In this document: in pieces, positions 61,705 through 64,000 of the stretch
Layout of the letters: the number at the start of each line of letters is the position of its first letter
Numbering within the stretch: position 1 is the first letter of the stretch
DNA from: an uncultured Prolixibacteraceae bacterium
Lineage (GTDB): Bacteria > Bacteroidota > Bacteroidia > Bacteroidales > Prolixibacteraceae
Length of the DNA: 64,000 bases
Direction: 5' to 3'
Assembly: GCA_937915865.1 (NCBI GenBank)
Contig: CALGIG010000015.1
Location: 1-64,000, forward strand
Notes under the pieces: model-generated
Seen by the model: only the letters and a program-made list of their open reading frames with translations
Database searches by the model: none
Told to the model about the DNA's origin: nothing
Program-made: the position numbers and the translations under genes

Positions 61705-63510
61705 TTACCAACCAGGATTTTGCGGGAAATCGACATAGAGTTTCGTGTCGTTTATTGGCAAAGGCAGCCATTTATGTCTGGCTTCATAAACGCGTGTAAC
61801 AACAACACTTTCCTTCAGGTTGATCGGTTTACCATTTGAGCCACGGTCGAACGAAATCATGGTTTTTTCCCTGTATTTTTGTTCTCCTGCAATGTTCCAC
61901 CGGCGCAAGTCAAACCACCGATGTCCTTCGAACGACAATTCGACTGCACGTTCGCGGATGATTTCACTCATAAACTTATCCTTTGTAGCAGTATAAGCGC
62001 TCGAAATATTGGGTAATTGCGCCCGGTTCCTTATTACATTAATTGCGTCTTCAGCAGTAATACAACCAGTTACTTTCGATTGAGCAGAACCATATCCCTG
62101 AAGTACAGCTTCGGCATACATTAAATAAACGTCGGCCAGTCTCATTATTGGTGTATATGCCTGGAAATTACCCCATTTGTTATCCCATGGGTTACATCCT
62201 TTTGGCGTCCATTTCCGGTAATAGTATCCGGTTACACTACCCTGAGTTCCACCCTGATGACGACCGCCGTTGTACAGCTGTGCATATTTATCGTTTAAAG
62301 CTGCAGCAGCAGTGCTTGTGACCATTTCAACCCCATCGTATACAATATCGACATAAAAACGAGGTTCACGTCCTGTCCATGGGTCGTTGGGATTATATCC
62401 CGAATTCGGGTCATCGATGGGTAAACCATTCGCCATCGCATAATTTTTGATATAGTTGTTTGTAGGAACTTCGACCGAATTGTTTCCGGCACCAAACTGA
62501 ACAGGGCTGCTGGTACGGCAAGTAGTCCAACGCGGATAACCAACATCGTAAATCGTTTGGTTCATAATAACTTCTGTTCCTCCTGGCCTGGTTTTATTTC
62601 CCGACGACCATACCCAAAAATTATCGGTATATGCAGCCCAGCTTTGCAATTGGTAGGTTCCTTTATCTTTACAAGTATTGATTACCTGGGCAAAAACATC
62701 GGCAGCCCGTTTACAGAGATCAACGTCATAAGCATTTAATCCGGTAGACGATTCGTTCATCATCGGACTTGCTGCATAAAGCAAGTCTTTACCTAGTATC
62801 GACAATGCATGTAATTTGGTCACTCGCGACTGGTTGTTTCCCAATGTAGCCTTGCCTGTTTCTGTATCGTCCCATTTTAACGGAAGTAAGGTTGCGGCAG
62901 CTTCCAAATCTTCAGCAGCTTTTAAGGCAGTTTCCTTATAGCTTAACCTTGGAATTTTTAGCTCTTCAGATGAAGACAATACCTTATCGATATAAGGTAA
63001 TCCACCGTAAAATTTCATCAGTTCAAAATGGAAATACCCTCTAAAAAATAATAATTCTCCCTTAATAATATCTTTCTGTTCCTGTGTAGCATCAGTTAAC
63101 AAATCAAGTTTGCTCAGCCCTAAATTGGTTTTGCGGATAGCATACCATGCTAAAGGCCAAACCCTTTTCGACATTGTGGCTACATTTGTGTTCAACGATC
63201 CAGTCAGAAATTTGCTTTGATCCCAGTAGTTGCCATCGTCCCAGAGCAAAGGTTTATTGGATAAAGCCTCGTCGGCACACAAGAAATTATAATAATAATT
63301 TCCTCCTAAACACTTTGAATAATCGCACAAACAGTTGTACATTTCTTCAATAAATCCCTGGAAACTAACAAAGTTTCCATAAACATCTTTTTCAGTGATT
63401 GTCGATTCCGGTGATTTATCAAGATAATCTTCACATGAAATAAACGATAAACTTATAACCACTAAGCTGATTGCAAGTTTCAATCTGTATTTAATGATAG
63501 AGTTTTTCAT
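61705..63510 (-). CDS. SusD/RagB lipoprotein (first pair of locus C)
   Basis: 601 residues. SPII signal VVISLSFISC (Cys26) followed by EDYLD. SusD features: GELLFFRGYFHFELMKFYGG (about 150-170), TPIMRLADVYLMYAEAVLQG and RERAVELSFEGHRWFDLRRW, ending in VDFPQNPGW. It lies 11 bases downstream of the SusC gene that runs off the window and 26 bases before the next susC. Confidence 0.95.
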   Translation of the reverse strand: MKNSIIKYRLKLAISLVVISLSFISCEDYLDKSPESTITEKDVYGNFVSFQGFIEEMYNCLCDYSKCLGGNYYYNFLCADEALSNKPLLWDDGNYWDQSKFLTGSLNTNVATMSKRVWPLAWYAIRKTNLGLSKLDLLTDATQEQKDIIKGELLFFRGYFHFELMKFYGGLPYIDKVLSSSEELKIPRLSYKETALKAAEDLEAAATLLPLKWDDTETGKATLGNNQSRVTKLHALSILGKDLLYAASPMMNESSTGLNAYDVDLCKRAADVFAQVINTCKDKGTYQLQSWAAYTDNFWVWSSGNKTRPGGTEVIMNQTIYDVGYPRWTTCRTSSPVQFGAGNNSVEVPTNNYIKNYAMANGLPIDDPNSGYNPNDPWTGREPRFYVDIVYDGVEMVTSTAAAALNDKYAQLYNGGRHQGGTQGSVTGYYYRKWTPKGCNPWDNKWGNFQAYTPIMRLADVYLMYAEAVLQGYGSAQSKVTGCITAEDAINVIRNRAQLPNISSAYTATKDKFMSEIIRERAVELSFEGHRWFDLRRWNIAGEQKYREKTMISFDRGSNGKPINLKESVVVTRVYEARHKWLPLPINDTKLYVDFPQNPGW

Positions 63511-63521
63511 AGGTCAATCAA

Positions 63522-64000
63522 TTAAAAGGTTAAATCAACACCAAGGTTAAAACGTCTTGAAGTCGGATACGACCCGGCGGCAGCTCCACCTCCTGTTACT
63601 GCCGATTCGCGGTCATCCGGAAGATCTGACCAGAAAAACAGGTTGTTCCCGTTTAGATAAAGACGAAGTGAGGATAATCCTATTTTTTTCACAAAGGAAT
63701 CCTTAAATGTATAGGCAATTTCAGCCGTTTTTAAGCGAAGATACGAAGCATCATAGATGTAGTAGTTTCCGATAAATTCTCCCTGCGATTTCCAACGAGG
63801 TAAAAATGAGCTTGCATTGGTGTTTGTTTTCGACCAATAATCGGAGACCGAACTAAAGACAACATCCTGGTATAAATAAAAATTATCGAAAGGAACATTC
63901 CTTGAAACATTATTTACTCCATAAAATTGCAACATAGCACTAAACCCCTTATAGTCGAAACCTAATGTAAGTCCATAGGTATTCTCAGGCACCTCAGAAT
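63522..64000 (-). CDS. SusC/RagA TonB-dependent transporter, C-terminal part (cut by window end)
   Basis: The last ~159 residues of a TonB-dependent receptor. TYGLTLGFDYKGFSAMLQFYG is the start of a typical SusC late-barrel strand. SYLRLKTAEIAYTFKDSFVKK and LRLYLNGNNLFFWSDLPDDR are conserved C-terminal barrel features. It closes with RRFNLGVDLTF, an aromatic outer-membrane end signal. The rest lies beyond position 64000. It pairs with the SusD at 61705. Confidence 0.93.
   Translation of the reverse strand, partial: SEVPENTYGLTLGFDYKGFSAMLQFYGVNNVSRNVPFDNFYLYQDVVFSSVSDYWSKTNTNASSFLPRWKSQGEFIGNYYIYDASYLRLKTAEIAYTFKDSFVKKIGLSSLRLYLNGNNLFFWSDLPDDRESAVTGGGAAAGSYPTSRRFNLGVDLTF

Noticed and set aside
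1..64000. tRNA or rRNA genes
   Set aside because: No cloverleaf or rRNA-like stretch was noticed on reading, but no covariance search could be run.

Overview
The window looks like chromosomal DNA of a Bacteroidota, probably a Marinilabiliales/Prolixibacteraceae-type marine or gut glycan degrader; the genus is an inference from protein style, not a database match. The evidence is four SusC/SusD pairs (one only partly in the window), ECF sigma/FecR regulation, many SPII lipoproteins, Tat-exported sugar enzymes and a Bacteroidota-style type I CRISPR-Cas locus.

Layout. (1) 1-252: a remnant of an IS21-type transposase. (2) 504-13258, + strand: polysaccharide utilization locus A. It has an ECF sigma factor, FecR anti-sigma, an STN-bearing SusC, SusD, a Tat-exported five-bladed-propeller hydrolase, a DapA/NanA-family aldolase, an MFS permease, a PfkB sugar kinase and a YhcH-type lipoprotein. 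This is a complete route for importing and cleaving a sugar acid such as a sialic-acid-like or 2-keto-3-deoxy sugar. (3) 13564-16582, - strand: a MacB/FtsX-type ABC permease preceded by the decayed remains of a paralogue. (4) 16837-21326: a CRISPR array of 69 repeats and 68 spacers, transcribed leftward. (5) 21327-31970, - strand: leader, cas operon terminator, cas2, cas1, cas4, an unknown double four-cysteine protein, cas7, cas8, cas3, cas5 and cas6, then a RAYT (REP-associated Y1 transposase) gene and a second, different cas6. The operon is peppered with seven 33-34 nt perfect palindromes at gene borders, one of them inside the RAYT reading frame, and carries a tandem duplication holding two related micro-ORFs. 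A WYL regulator lies just upstream. The gene content best fits the Porphyromonas-type (I-B-like, 'PGING') system. (6) 33790-42755, - strand: locus B, with ROK kinase, hexosamine-6-phosphate isomerase/deaminase family protein, Tat Gfo/Idh/MocA oxidoreductase, DUF1080 protein, SusD and SusC. (7) 43138-48139, + strand: DeoR-family regulator, GH3 glucosidase and GH15-like glucoamylase. (8) 48336-64000, - strand: locus C, with two consecutive SusC/SusD pairs (the first SusC runs off the window), a DUF1735-type lipoprotein, four WbsX/GH99-like proteins in a row, a GH28-like beta-helix lipoprotein and a calcineurin-like phosphoesterase.

How it works together. Locus A is predicted to sense its glycan through the SusC STN domain to FecR to sigma relay, take up oligomers, and degrade the released keto-acid by aldolase and kinase. 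In loci B and C, TonB-dependent uptake feeds periplasmic hydrolases (GH3, GH15-like, GH28-like, WbsX/GH99-like) and a probable 3-keto-sugar oxidoreductase/DUF1080 pair. The ROK kinase, AgaI/NagB-like isomerase and DeoR/AgaR-like regulator point to an amino-sugar component.

The most unusual part is the cas locus: an unknown conserved-looking cas-linked Cys protein, palindromes with compensatory arm changes, a RAYT whose own coding sequence contains the palindrome in frame, duplicated micro-ORFs coupled to cas6, and a spacer present twice with shifted ends.
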